Source: BOG-933 sp037132135
Lineage (GTDB): Bacteria > Pseudomonadota > Alphaproteobacteria > Azospirillales > Azospirillaceae
Direction: 5' to 3'
NCBI GenBank assembly: GCA_037132135.1
Contig: JBAXPR010000006.1
Span: 1 to 64,000, forward strand
Length of the DNA stretch: 64,000 nt
This document shows, in pieces, positions 56,303 to 64,000 of the stretch (positions within the stretch are counted from its first letter, which is position 1; each line of letters starts with the position of its first letter). Both the position numbers and the translations under genes were made by a program. The notes below the pieces were generated by a model. The model did no database searches. It had not been told where the DNA came from and saw only the letters and a list, made by a program, of their open reading frames with translations.

Positions 56303-57550
56303 TCAGCGCTTCGAGAGGAACGAGGGCGAGCGAAGGCCGGTCTGCGCCGCGGGCAGGGTCACACGCACCGTGGTGCCGTGGCCGGGGGTGCTCGCGATCT
56401 CAAGGCCGCCGCCGTGCAGGTCGGCGATCATCCGGGCCAGCGGCAGGCCGAGGCCGCTGCCGTCGCGCCGGCGGCTGAGGCTGCCGTCGACCTGCCCGAA
56501 CGGGGTCAGCGCCACCCGGATATCCTCGGCGGTCATGCCGATGCCGGTGTCGGTGATGCTCAGCACCACCCGGCCGTCGCCCGCGGTCTCGGCCCTGAGC
56601 GCGACCAGCCCGCCCGACCGGTTGAACTTGATGGCGTTGGAGAGGAGGTTGAGCAGCAACTGGCGCAGCCGCCGGCCGTCACCCCAGAGCTGGGGCAGGG
56701 TTTCGGGCACCTGTTCGGTGATCGAGATGCCGGCGCGCGCCGCCTGGGGCGCCAGCGGCTTGACCACCCGCTGAAACAGGGTGGCGGCATCCAGGCACTC
56801 GGGAGTCAGCTTGAGATTGGTGAACTCGATGTTGGCGACGTCGAGGATCGCGCCCAGGGTTTCGTTCAGCGCCTTGCCCGAGGTGATGATGTCGCGGACG
56901 AAGCCGCGGTAGGTCTCGTTGGCAAAGGTGCCGAAGACCTCGTTGTCCATCAGTTCGGCAAGGCCGATGATGGCGTTGAGCGGCGTGCGCAGCTCATGAT
57001 TGATATTGGCCAGGAACTCGGTCTTGGCCCGGTTGGCCAGGACCGCCGCCTCTTCGGCGCGCAGCCGGGCCACGATTTCGGTGTAGCCGCGGAGGGCCGC
57101 GATCACGGTGGTGAACAGCGACTGGGCGGTGAGATCGGTCTTCAACCGGTAATCGTTGATGTCGTAGCGCAGGATGACGTCGCGCTCGGGCGCGAAACCG
57201 GGCTGGCCGGTGCGCAGAACGATCCGCACCGCCTGGCGCTGCAACTCCTCGCGGATGGCCACCGCAAGGCGGAGGCCGGCGTCGTCGGTCTCCATCACGA
57301 CGTCGAGCAGGACCACGGCGATCTCGGGATGCTGCTCCAGCAGCGCCCGTCCGGCCGCCGCCGAACCGGCGCCGATGATCTGGAGCGGTCGCTTTTCGAA
57401 GGCGCAGCCGGTCAGCGCCGTGCGGGTGATCGCGATGACGTCGGGCTCGTCGTCGACCACCAGCACCAGCCAGGGCTGATCGGTCGCGGTCTCCCGGGGC
57501 TTCACCGATTCCTCGGCGAATTCCAGGATGTCCAGGGCCTGCTCGCTCAT
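56303..57550 (-). CDS. Receiver-histidine kinase hybrid
   Basis: A 415-residue cytoplasmic signalling protein with the receiver first. The receiver (about 27-150) has acidic VDDEPD and phosphoacceptor Asp in VVLLDVVME. A short coiled helix leads to HisKA with NINHELRTPLNAIIGL, then the ATPase with N box NLLSNAIKFN, G1 DTGIGM and G2 GSGLGLPLARM. No membrane segment. The order receiver-kinase suggests that an upstream kinase controls it. No cognate regulator is adjacent; it may share the transcript with the SUOX-like gene. Confidence 0.9.
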   Translation of the reverse strand: MSEQALDILEFAEESVKPRETATDQPWLVLVVDDEPDVIAITRTALTGCAFEKRPLQIIGAGSAAAGRALLEQHPEIAVVLLDVVMETDDAGLRLAVAIREELQRQAVRIVLRTGQPGFAPERDVILRYDINDYRLKTDLTAQSLFTTVIAALRGYTEIVARLRAEEAAVLANRAKTEFLANINHELRTPLNAIIGLAELMDNEVFGTFANETYRGFVRDIITSGKALNETLGAILDVANIEFTNLKLTPECLDAATLFQRVVKPLAPQAARAGISITEQVPETLPQLWGDGRRLRQLLLNLLSNAIKFNRSGGLVALRAETAGDGRVVLSITDTGIGMTAEDIRVALTPFGQVDGSLSRRRDGSGLGLPLARMIADLHGGGLEIASTPGHGTTVRVTLPAAQTGLRSPSFLSKR

Positions 57551-57696
57551 CCGCCGCTCTCCCCGCCGAGTCGCCAGGACATAAAAACACCCCCCCCCGG
57601 CACGACGAGGCCGGGCTCGCCGTCCGCTGCGGTAAGATGAAGGAACTCTAAGGCAAGCTCAAGGGGCTGGGTGTGACCGCGGTCACAGCCGGCGGT

Positions 57697-59019
57697 TCAG
57701 AACGCCGCGATGTCTTCGAGCGCCCGCCTGGCCAGCGCCTGCTTGCGCGCCCGGCCCCGGAAGTCGCCGGCAATCGGCGGAAACAGCCCGAAATTGATGT
57801 TCATCGGCTGAAAGGTTTCGGCCTCGGCGCCCCCGGTGATGTGGCTGAGCAGGGCGCCCAGCGCGGTGGTCGGCGGCGGCAGGCGCGGCAATTCGTCCCG
57901 CCGGCGCGCGGCGGCGAAGCGCCCGGCCAGCAGACCGATTGCGGCGCTCTCGACATAGCCCTCGCAGCCGGTGATCTGACCGGCGAAGCGCAGGCGCGGC
58001 TGGGCCTTCAGCCGCAGTTCGCCGTCGAGCAGACGCGGGCTGTTGAGGAAGGTGTTGCGGTGCATGCCGCCGAGCCGGGCGAACTCGGCGTTTTCCAGCC
58101 CGGGAATCATCCGGAAAATGCGTGCCTGTTCGCCGTGGCGCAGTTTGGTCTGAAAGCCGACGAGGTTGTAGAGGGTGGCCAGCGCGTTGTCCTGGCGCAG
58201 CTGGACCACGGCATAGGGCCGGCGGCCGGTGTGGGGGTCGGTGAGGCCGACCGGCTTCATCGGGCCGTAGCGCAGGGTATCGGCGCCGCGCCGGGCCATT
58301 TCCTCGATCGGCAGGCAGCCCTCGAAATAGGGCGTGGTCTTCTCCCACTCGTGAAACTCGGTCTTGGGCGCGGCCAGCAGGGCCTCGATGAAGGCGTGGT
58401 AGCCGTTGTGGTCGAAGGCGCAGTTGATGTAGTCGCGCCCGGTGCCGCTCGGCCCGGCCTTGTCGTAGCGCGACTGGAACCAGGCCTTGCCAAGGTCGAT
58501 GCTCTCGATATGGACGATCGGCGCGATGGCGTCGAAGAAGGCCAGCGCAGCCTCGCCGGTCAGGTCCAGGATCGCCGCCGCGAGCGCCGGGCTGGTTAGC
58601 GGCCCGGTGGCGACGATGACGTCGCTCCAGTCGGGCGGCGGCAGTCCCTCGACCTCGCCCCGGACCAGGGTGATCAGCGGATGACCGGCCAGCGTCTGGG
58701 TCACGGCTTCGGCGAAGTGGTCGCGATCCACCGCCAGCGCGCCGCCGGCGGGCACGGCATGGCGGTCGGCGCAGCCGAGGATCAGCGAGCCGAGGCGGCG
58801 CATCTCGGCGTGGAGCACGCCGACGGCGTTGAACTCGGGATCGTCGGACCGAAAGGAGTTGGAACAGACCAGTTCGGCCAACTGGCCGGTGCGATGGGCC
58901 TCTGTGCTGCGGTCGGGGCGCATCTCGTGCAGGATGACGGGGACGCCGGCCCCGGCCAGCTGCCACGCCGCCTCGCAGCCGGCCAGACCGCCGCCAATGA
59001 CGTGGGTGGGGTGGGTCAT
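57697..59019 (-). CDS. trmFO: Folate-dependent tRNA uracil-5-methyltransferase TrmFO
   Basis: A 440-residue flavoprotein making 5-methyluridine 54 in tRNA with methylenetetrahydrofolate. The FAD site is VIGGGLAGCEAAWQLA; ELVCSNSFRSDDP, GGALAVDRDHF and YINCAFDHNGYHAFIEALL are family landmarks, and the C-terminus carries FGLFPPI. ATG 59019 gives the standard length; the longer frame to 59244 has no conserved sequence. Its presence supports an alphaproteobacterial source. Confidence 0.95.
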   Translation of the reverse strand: MTHPTHVIGGGLAGCEAAWQLAGAGVPVILHEMRPDRSTEAHRTGQLAELVCSNSFRSDDPEFNAVGVLHAEMRRLGSLILGCADRHAVPAGGALAVDRDHFAEAVTQTLAGHPLITLVRGEVEGLPPPDWSDVIVATGPLTSPALAAAILDLTGEAALAFFDAIAPIVHIESIDLGKAWFQSRYDKAGPSGTGRDYINCAFDHNGYHAFIEALLAAPKTEFHEWEKTTPYFEGCLPIEEMARRGADTLRYGPMKPVGLTDPHTGRRPYAVVQLRQDNALATLYNLVGFQTKLRHGEQARIFRMIPGLENAEFARLGGMHRNTFLNSPRLLDGELRLKAQPRLRFAGQITGCEGYVESAAIGLLAGRFAAARRRDELPRLPPPTTALGALLSHITGGAEAETFQPMNINFGLFPPIAGDFRGRARKQALARRALEDIAAF

Positions 59020-59024
59020 AGGGG

Positions 59025-59279
59025 TCACTTCACCGGTTTGGCTGCGGGCTGGTCGAAGACGGGCCTGATCTGACCGGCCATGCCGGCCTGCCCGCTGGGC
59101 AGGTAAATGACCTTGATCACCAGCGCCGTGACCGCGAGAGGAATGACCCAGGCGATGAGATTGACCGCAATCGCCGATCGGGGGCTGGTGCGATATCGAC
59201 CCCCCGGGACTCTTCCGGCCCGGAAGTTCTGCCAACTTTGACAAGGCTCTCGCGCTTCATGACGGTCTCCCTGCCACAT
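59025..59279 (-). CDS. Possible small membrane protein, frame uncertain
   Basis: The frame ending at 59025 encodes a clear membrane helix (AVNLIAWVIPLAVTALVIKV) and a polar tail. Its only ATG nearby is at 59279, without a good ribosome site. The best ribosome site (AGGGAG, 6 bases before ATG 59260) drives another frame that stops after 48 codons. Either an inner start is used, or there is a frameshift in this gene. It would lie 5 bases before trmFO. Function unknown. Confidence 0.35.
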   Translation of the reverse strand: MWQGDRHEAREPCQSWQNFRAGRVPGGRYRTSPRSAIAVNLIAWVIPLAVTALVIKVIYLPSGQAGMAGQIRPVFDQPAAKPVK

Positions 59280-59308
59280 CTCGATTGTACCGCCGGCCCG
59301 GCCGTTGA

Positions 59309-60208
59309 TCAACGCGCGCCCACCCGTCTGGGCACCCGGTGGGCCGGTTCGTCCAGCCCCCAAAACGGAATATTCCGTCCCAAAAACCCGGCCGAAAGGG
59401 CGGTCACGGTGTCGGGATCGCCGGTGGTCAGGTAGCGGCGCACCGGCTGCGCCGGCATCTCGACCAGATATTCGGGGTGGCGCTTGAGGTAGTGCTCGAG
59501 GCTGTTGGCCACCGCGCTGGGCTGGCACAGGAGACGCACCCCCGAGGGCAGGGCTTCTTGGAACAGCTCCTTGACCAGCGGGTAGTGGGTGCAGCCGAGA
59601 ATGGCGCTTTCGGGCAGGCGGCCGTCCATGCCCGAGAGCAGCGCCGCGACATAGCCCCGGATCAGGCTGCGCAGCCGCGCGGGTCCGGCGCCGGCCTCGA
59701 TCAGCCCGGCCAGTTCAGGGCAGGCCTGCTGCACCACCGCCACCGCGGGGCAGCGCTTGTTGATCTCGACCGGATAGGTGCCGCTCTCGACCGTGCGCCG
59801 GGTCGCGAACACGGCCACCGTATGATCGGCGTACATCTGCGGGTAGACCGGATACGTGATCGCCCAGGGCACCTGGGTTGCCGCCTCGATGGTCGGGACG
59901 ATGATGCCGAGGATGTTGCGGCCGGGCCAGGCCTCCTTCAGCCAGTATTGCTGGAGGTTGTGCAATGCCACCGCCGACGCGGTGTTGCAGGCGATGATCA
60001 CCAGCCGGCAGCCGCGCTCAAAGAGACGGTCGACATTCTCGCGGGTGAAGGCAAAGATTTCTTCGGGCTGGCGGCAGCCATAGGGGGCGTTGCCATGGTC
60101 GCCGAGGTAGGTAAAGCTGAGACCGGGCAGACGCCGGATCAGGGCATCATGGATGGTCAGGCCGCCGAATCCGGAATCGAATACCCCGATCATCGCCCAA
60201 AGCCCCAT
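59309..60208 (-). CDS. murI: Glutamate racemase
   Basis: A 299-residue cofactor-independent racemase supplying D-glutamate for peptidoglycan. The first catalytic cysteine lies in IIACNTASA and the second in LGCTHYPLV; GVFDSGFGGLTI marks the N-terminus. The start is uncertain: ATG 60208, ATG 60193 (beginning MIGVFDSG) and an upstream GTG at 60247 are possible, none with a strong ribosome site. No other cell-wall gene is nearby. Confidence 0.9.
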   Translation of the reverse strand: MGLWAMIGVFDSGFGGLTIHDALIRRLPGLSFTYLGDHGNAPYGCRQPEEIFAFTRENVDRLFERGCRLVIIACNTASAVALHNLQQYWLKEAWPGRNILGIIVPTIEAATQVPWAITYPVYPQMYADHTVAVFATRRTVESGTYPVEINKRCPAVAVVQQACPELAGLIEAGAGPARLRSLIRGYVAALLSGMDGRLPESAILGCTHYPLVKELFQEALPSGVRLLCQPSAVANSLEHYLKRHPEYLVEMPAQPVRRYLTTGDPDTVTALSAGFLGRNIPFWGLDEPAHRVPRRVGAR

Positions 60209-60319
60209 GTTTTTCTTATTGATACCGGCTCTCTTGCGTGCCGCCACTCTAGTCCCGCCCCAACAGGTCGGGCAAGGCGCCTGCGCCGCCCGCCGCGCTT
60301 TCGTTGCCGTGCCGTGGCC

Positions 60320-61390
60320 CTAGGGCAACGGCGTGCCGCCGATCGCCCGGCAGCTCTCACCATCGATGCGCACCACGGCGCCGTTGGGTGCCCGGCACGA
60401 GCTGGTGACGGCCGGCTCGGCGGCGGCCGGTTCGGCACTGGCGGCGGGCGGCGGAGTCGTCACCGAGCGCACCGGGCTGAGCGAGATCGGCGCCCCCGGG
60501 ATGGGAGATGGCGCCGTCACGAGGACGGGCGCTTCGGGAACCGGGGGCAGCGGCGCCAGGGCCTCGGGCGCCGGGATCGGCGTCGTGGGCGCCGCCTGGG
60601 GCGTCAGCAGCGGCGGCAGGGCACCCGGGGTGAGGGCCAGCGGCGGCCCGATCCGCCGGGGCGCGGCCGGGTCGACGGCGGCCGGCGTCACGGCGTCTTC
60701 GCGAACCGGTGGCGGTGCTGCGGTGTTGCGGAGCGGCGGCGGTGGTTGCGCGCCCGGGGTCAGCGCGGTCGGTGGCGCCAGCGCGGGGGCGGCCGGGACC
60801 ATCGGCGGCGCCGGGGCCGGCGCGGGTTCGGCTGCGGTCTGAGGCACCGGCACCGGGGGGGCTGCCGTTCCGTCGCCGGCTGCGGGGGAGGCGATCGGCT
60901 CGCCGGCGCGGATGGCGCCGTCCTCGGTGACGCGGGCGACCAGATGTCGGCCGCTGAGGGTGACGTATTCGCCGTCTCCGGCGGCGCGGTCATTGTTGAA
61001 GCGGCCGATGAAGCGGTCGCCGTTGCTGAACACCAGCACGCCTTTGCCGGTGCGGTGGCCGCCGACCCAGTCGCCCTGATAATGGCGGCCGTTGGTGGCC
61101 CAGCGGATTTCACCCCGGCCTTCGGCGCGGCCGGCGATGAAGCTGCCGCTCTGGGTCGCTTCGGCCTTGCCGTCCGAGAACCACTGGACGGTGCCGGTGC
61201 CCTCGGCGAGGCCGCCGACGCAAGGGCCGCTCCAGATCACGGTGCGGTGTGATACCGGGTGGACGTCGACCAGCTTGCAGCCCGAGCGCTCGTCGGTGAC
61301 CCACTTGTCGACGGCCAGCGCCGTTCTCGGAGCGCCGGCCAGGGCCGCGCCGGTCAGGATGCCGCACAAAAGGACATGGTGGCGTTTCAT
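60320..61390 (-). CDS. Exported MORN-repeat protein with long Pro/Ala linker
   Basis: A 356-residue protein. After a signal peptide (about 1-26) come a Cys-containing segment and three to four MORN-like repeats (about 60-140: GTGTVQWFSDGK, GRGEIRWATNGRHYQGDW, GKGVLVFSNGDRFIGRF). Residues about 165-330 are a Pro/Ala/Thr-rich stretch with low-complexity repeats (LTPGAxPP occurs twice). The end is a compact CRAPNGAVVRIDGESCRA with two cysteines that could pair. Probably periplasmic or surface-exposed; role unknown. Confidence 0.75.
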   Translation of the reverse strand: MKRHHVLLCGILTGAALAGAPRTALAVDKWVTDERSGCKLVDVHPVSHRTVIWSGPCVGGLAEGTGTVQWFSDGKAEATQSGSFIAGRAEGRGEIRWATNGRHYQGDWVGGHRTGKGVLVFSNGDRFIGRFNNDRAAGDGEYVTLSGRHLVARVTEDGAIRAGEPIASPAAGDGTAAPPVPVPQTAAEPAPAPAPPMVPAAPALAPPTALTPGAQPPPPLRNTAAPPPVREDAVTPAAVDPAAPRRIGPPLALTPGALPPLLTPQAAPTTPIPAPEALAPLPPVPEAPVLVTAPSPIPGAPISLSPVRSVTTPPPAASAEPAAAEPAVTSSCRAPNGAVVRIDGESCRAIGGTPLP

Positions 61391-61425
61391 CGCGTGTCCG
61401 CTGCCGTAAGAGACTGTATCCGCTA

Positions 61426-62235
61426 CTATAAGACTACCGCCCCCGGCAACGGAACCCGGGTGCGACCAAAGGCCACGAACGGAGGATTACGGAATCCCGC
61501 CTTGCCGTAGCCGAGCGGCCCGCCGCCGATTGCCTCGACCCGGCCGCCGGCGGCCAGCAGCACGGCGTGGCCGGCGGCGGTGTCCCATTCATGGGTCGGG
61601 CCGATGCGGGGATAAATATCGGCGGCGCCCTCCGCGACCAGCCCGAATTTCAGGGAACTGCCCCGCGATCGCCGCTCGGTGACCGGAAAAGCGGCCAGAT
61701 ACCGTCCTTCGAGGCCCGGATCGTAATGATTGCGGCTGCCGACCGCGACCCAGCCGGCGTCCGGGGCGATGCGGGCGCTGATCGCCCGCTCGGGCTGGCC
61801 GGGGCGGGCCAGGGTGGCGCCGGAGCCGGCGATGCCGGTGTAAAGATCGCCCGGCACCGGCGCCAGCACCACCCCCAGCACCGGCTGCCCGCGCTCGATG
61901 AGCGCGATGTTGACCGTGAAGTCGCCGTTGCGGCTGATGAATTCCTTGGTGCCGTCGAGAGGGTCGACCAGCCAGAAGCGGCCGTCGGCGTCAATCGCCG
62001 GCAACTCGCCCGCCGCCGCCGCCTCTTCGGCCACCACCGGCACGCCCGGGAGCAGGCGGCGCAGCACCGGCACGATCAGCGCCTCGGCCGCCTGATCGGC
62101 CTGGGTCACCGGGCTGCCATCGGCCTTCGCGGTCACCGTGGTGCCCTCGGCGTAGTAGCGCAGGATCACGGTCCCGGCCTCGAGGGCCAGGGCGCGCAGC
62201 GCCGGCAGGAGATCGGTCAGGGCGGGCTCGGACAT
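61426..62235 (-). CDS. cysQ: 3'(2'),5'-bisphosphate nucleotidase CysQ
   Basis: A 269-residue Mg-dependent phosphatase of the inositol-monophosphatase fold that recycles 3'-phosphoadenosine 5'-phosphate from sulfate assimilation. PVTQADQAAEALI, the WLVDPLDGTKEFI motif and GPTHEWDTAAGHAVL are its landmarks. The thpR stop lies 19 bases inside its start, so the two genes are coupled. Confidence 0.93.
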   Translation of the reverse strand: MSEPALTDLLPALRALALEAGTVILRYYAEGTTVTAKADGSPVTQADQAAEALIVPVLRRLLPGVPVVAEEAAAAGELPAIDADGRFWLVDPLDGTKEFISRNGDFTVNIALIERGQPVLGVVLAPVPGDLYTGIAGSGATLARPGQPERAISARIAPDAGWVAVGSRNHYDPGLEGRYLAAFPVTERRSRGSSLKFGLVAEGAADIYPRIGPTHEWDTAAGHAVLLAAGGRVEAIGGGPLGYGKAGFRNPPFVAFGRTRVPLPGAVVL

Positions 62236-62789
62236 GATGGCGGATCCCGGGGCGGGTGCAGCGGATAGGTGGAGATCACGGCATAGTCGGGACCGTGGCG
62301 CCCCAGGTGGCTTTCATAAAGGCTGATGCTGTCGACCCGGAACGGCCGCGAGCGAAACAGCCCGTTGCCCGAGAGATAGCGCATCACGCGCTCGGGCGCG
62401 CTGTCTTTCAGACGGGCCAGCGAGACATGGGGCGAGAATTTGCGCCCCTCGGCGGCAAAGCCAGCCCGCACCACCGCCGATTCGACCCGGGCCTGCAACT
62501 GGCGCAGCGACTCCGAGCGCTCGACTCCGGCCCAGAGGGTGTGGAGTTTCCGGCCGCTCCCGAACTGGCCGAGGCCGTCGAGCACCAGTTCGAAGGCGGG
62601 CGCAGTCACCGCCGCCAGTTCGGCATCGAGGTCGGCCAACCGGTCTCCGCCGGTCTCGCCGATGAAGCGCAGGGTGAGATGCAGGTTCGACGGCTCGACC
62701 CAGCGCGCCCCCGGCACCCCACCCGCGAGCCCGGCCAACCGGTCCCGGATGTCGTCAGGCAGGCCAAGGGCGACAAAGAGACGGATCAT
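62217..62789 (-). CDS. thpR: RNA 2',3'-cyclic phosphodiesterase (2H family)
   Basis: A 190-residue 2H phosphoesterase (formerly 2'-5' RNA ligase). The two His-x-Thr/Ser-x motifs are LHLTLRFIG and PHVSLARLK. ATG 62789 gives MIRLFVAL, the usual family start; ATG 62801 would add four residues. It ends inside cysQ. The C-terminus is Pro-rich (HPPRDPPSCPSPP) and unconserved. Confidence 0.9.
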   Translation of the reverse strand: MIRLFVALGLPDDIRDRLAGLAGGVPGARWVEPSNLHLTLRFIGETGGDRLADLDAELAAVTAPAFELVLDGLGQFGSGRKLHTLWAGVERSESLRQLQARVESAVVRAGFAAEGRKFSPHVSLARLKDSAPERVMRYLSGNGLFRSRPFRVDSISLYESHLGRHGPDYAVISTYPLHPPRDPPSCPSPP

Positions 62790-63217
62790 GGGGATACCCA
62801 TTATGCCGTTTGACGGTGGCGGTTGTGACGCGCGATCTGGATATTTGTTGCGATTTGATGGCCATCCGCCAAACGGTCTGTCTCATAAACAATCGAGCCG
62901 GTCAGAAGCTGACCGGCTCGAAATTATCACAGCGTTCTTGCTGCAGCGGCGAGCAGGCTCAGACGCCTGTTTCCTTAACTTTGCCCATGGCGGAACTGCT
63001 GACGAAAGACGTGAAAGGATGAGATGCTTCTGCCGACGGTTTGTCAAGGGGGCGGTTCAAGACGGTATAAGCAGGACAAGCCGCCTGGCTCGGCGTCTCT
63101 GACAAAGCACAAACGCTGAGGGGCCGCGAACGGGGTAAGGATTGTGTCACGGAGGGTCCCGTCGTCCCCGGACGTGATGGCGGTCCTCGCGCCGCCACCC
63201 AAATCAATGGCCCGACA
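62790..63217. other. Intergenic region between thpR and the acyl-CoA dehydrogenase gene
   Basis: About 430 bases without a convincing gene. It holds a perfect hairpin (62893-62921). The base composition is mixed, and short frames on the plus strand lack ribosome sites. Confidence 0.5.
62893..62921 (-). terminator. Perfect 13-base hairpin, probably terminating the acyl-CoA dehydrogenase unit
   Basis: TCGAGCCGGTCAG and CTGACCGGCTCGA pair perfectly around a 3-base loop. Read leftward it is followed by TTGTTT. It lies about 300 bases after the dehydrogenase stop, so it could instead end an unrecognised transcript in this gap. Confidence 0.55.
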
Positions 63218-64000
63218 TCAGAACTGTTCTTCGCTCAGCGCCATCACGGTGTTGGCGCCCTGGGTGATCGGCACCAGCAGGCCGGCGGCCTGAGGCAGGA
63301 TCTGTTCGGCGTAGAAGCGGGCGGTTATGATCTTGCCGGTGAGGAAGGCGTGGTCGGCGCCGCGCTGGCTGAGGTCGTCGCAGGCGGCGGTGGCGGCGCG
63401 GGCGAGCATCGAGCCGCCGGTGACCAGACCGAACATGCGCAGGTAATTGGCGGCGCCGGCGGCGGCGGCGGCCGGATCGGGCTTGAGGGTCTGGAGCAGG
63501 TGGTTGGTTGCCTGCTCCAGCACGATGGTGCCGGCGAAGAGAGCGTCCGAGATCGCCTTGAGGTCGTCGCCGGGGCGGGTGGCGGCGGCGGCGGCCACCG
63601 CCTTCATTTCGGCGATGAAGGCCAGGGCGGCGGCGCCCTGGTCGCGGCCGAGCTTGCGGAAGACCAGATCGTTGGCCTGGATGCCGTTGGTGCCTTCATA
63701 GATCGGGGCGATGCGGGCATCGCGGAGGTGCTGGGCGGCGCCGGTCTCTTCGATGTAGCCCATGCCGCCATGGACCTGGATGCCGGTCGAGGCGATCTCG
63801 CAACCGAGATCCGTGCACCACGCCTTGACCACCGGGGTCAGCAACTCGATGCGGGTCTGCGCCGCGGCGCGGGTTTCGGCATCGGGATGGGCCTTGGCGA
63901 TGTCCCGGGCGGCGCCGGCCTCGTAGCAGAGGATGCGCGCGGCCTCGATCTGCGACTTCATGGTCAGCAGCATGCGCCGGACGTCGGGGTGATTGATGAT
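63218..64000 (-). CDS. Acyl-CoA dehydrogenase, C-terminal part (gene continues past the window)
   Basis: The last 260 residues of an acyl-CoA dehydrogenase; the 5' end lies beyond 64000 and the frame is open across it (IINHPDVRRMLLTMKSQIEA). The C-terminal helical domain shows GIQVHGGMGYIEETGAAQHLRDARIAPIYEGTNGIQANDL, the FAD and substrate contact region of the family, and the extra C-terminal segment of the larger AcdB/FadE-like subgroup. Chain length preference cannot be told from this part. Confidence 0.92.
   Translation of the reverse strand: MINHPDVRRMLLTMKSQIEAARILCYEAGAARDIAKAHPDAETRAAAQTRIELLTPVVKAWCTDLGCEIASTGIQVHGGMGYIEETGAAQHLRDARIAPIYEGTNGIQANDLVFRKLGRDQGAAALAFIAEMKAVAAAAATRPGDDLKAISDALFAGTIVLEQATNHLLQTLKPDPAAAAAGAANYLRMFGLVTGGSMLARAATAACDDLSQRGADHAFLTGKIITARFYAEQILPQAAGLLVPITQGANTVMALSEEQF

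Noticed and set aside
62810..63022. 70-codon plus-strand frame in the thpR/acyl-CoA dehydrogenase gap
   Set aside because: No ribosome site, mixed codon use, and it runs through a strong hairpin.

Overview
The window is a GC-rich chromosomal segment that reads as an alphaproteobacterium, most likely of the Rhodospirillales. The evidence is the gene content: crotonyl-CoA carboxylase/reductase beside ethylmalonyl-CoA mutase (ethylmalonyl-CoA pathway), folate-dependent TrmFO, a Mg-type HemB, alpha-type GltBD, and a chemotaxis operon with CheD and several chemoreceptors. There is no rRNA, CRISPR array or recognisable insertion sequence. One tRNA gene (Ala, anticodon CGC) is present. The order is inferred from gene content only, with no 16S sequence to confirm it.

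Layout. (1) 92-11295: one tightly packed, co-directional chemotaxis operon (STAS, cheY, cheA, membrane chemoreceptor, two cheW, cheR, a winged-helix/CZB protein, cheB, cheD and a soluble receptor-like protein with two degenerate hairpin tips). Several stop/start codons overlap, which implies translational coupling. (2) 11434-13144: panB-panC (pantothenate). (3) 13412-16032: four tandem genes for exported or membrane proteins that together carry five copies of one undescribed domain (Cys, 17 residues, Glu, 30 residues, Cys), followed by a two-gene ABC-2 type transporter (16222-18473). (4) 18492-22262: a degenerate nuclease-fold protein, small hypothetical genes, tRNA-Ala with a strong promoter and terminator, and an AT-richer GT61 glycosyltransferase gene. 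(5) 22532-28663: housekeeping genes (DUF484, transaldolase-like, priA, pth, rplY, prs). (6) 29067-32772: a chemoreceptor fused to PilZ, DUF486, an HEQAH metalloprotease-like protein and a DsrE-like protein. (7) 32786-38861: the phosphate operon pstSCAB-phoU-phoB, read leftward from a promoter with a clear Pho box. (8) 39157-41441: a CBS-pair protein, a coiled-coil protein and an unrecognised gene. (9) 41850-47922: gltB-gltD (ammonium assimilation). (10) 48440-51856: ccr and ecm, divergent. (11) 51867-63217: a Ser/Thr kinase with pentapeptide repeats, hemB, a sulfite-oxidase-like enzyme, a REC-histidine kinase, trmFO, murI, a MORN-repeat protein, cysQ and thpR. The window ends inside an acyl-CoA dehydrogenase gene.

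The most interesting parts are the tandem Cys-Glu-Cys family with its adjacent ABC transporter, and the non-canonical parts of the chemotaxis operon: MshEN-like repeats in CheA, a zinc-binding CZB domain on a winged helix, a receptor-like protein with two tips and no membrane segment, and a chemoreceptor ending in a CheR-type tether. The MCP-PilZ fusion elsewhere suggests cyclic-di-GMP input to taxis. All functional statements come from reading motifs by eye; no database search was possible.
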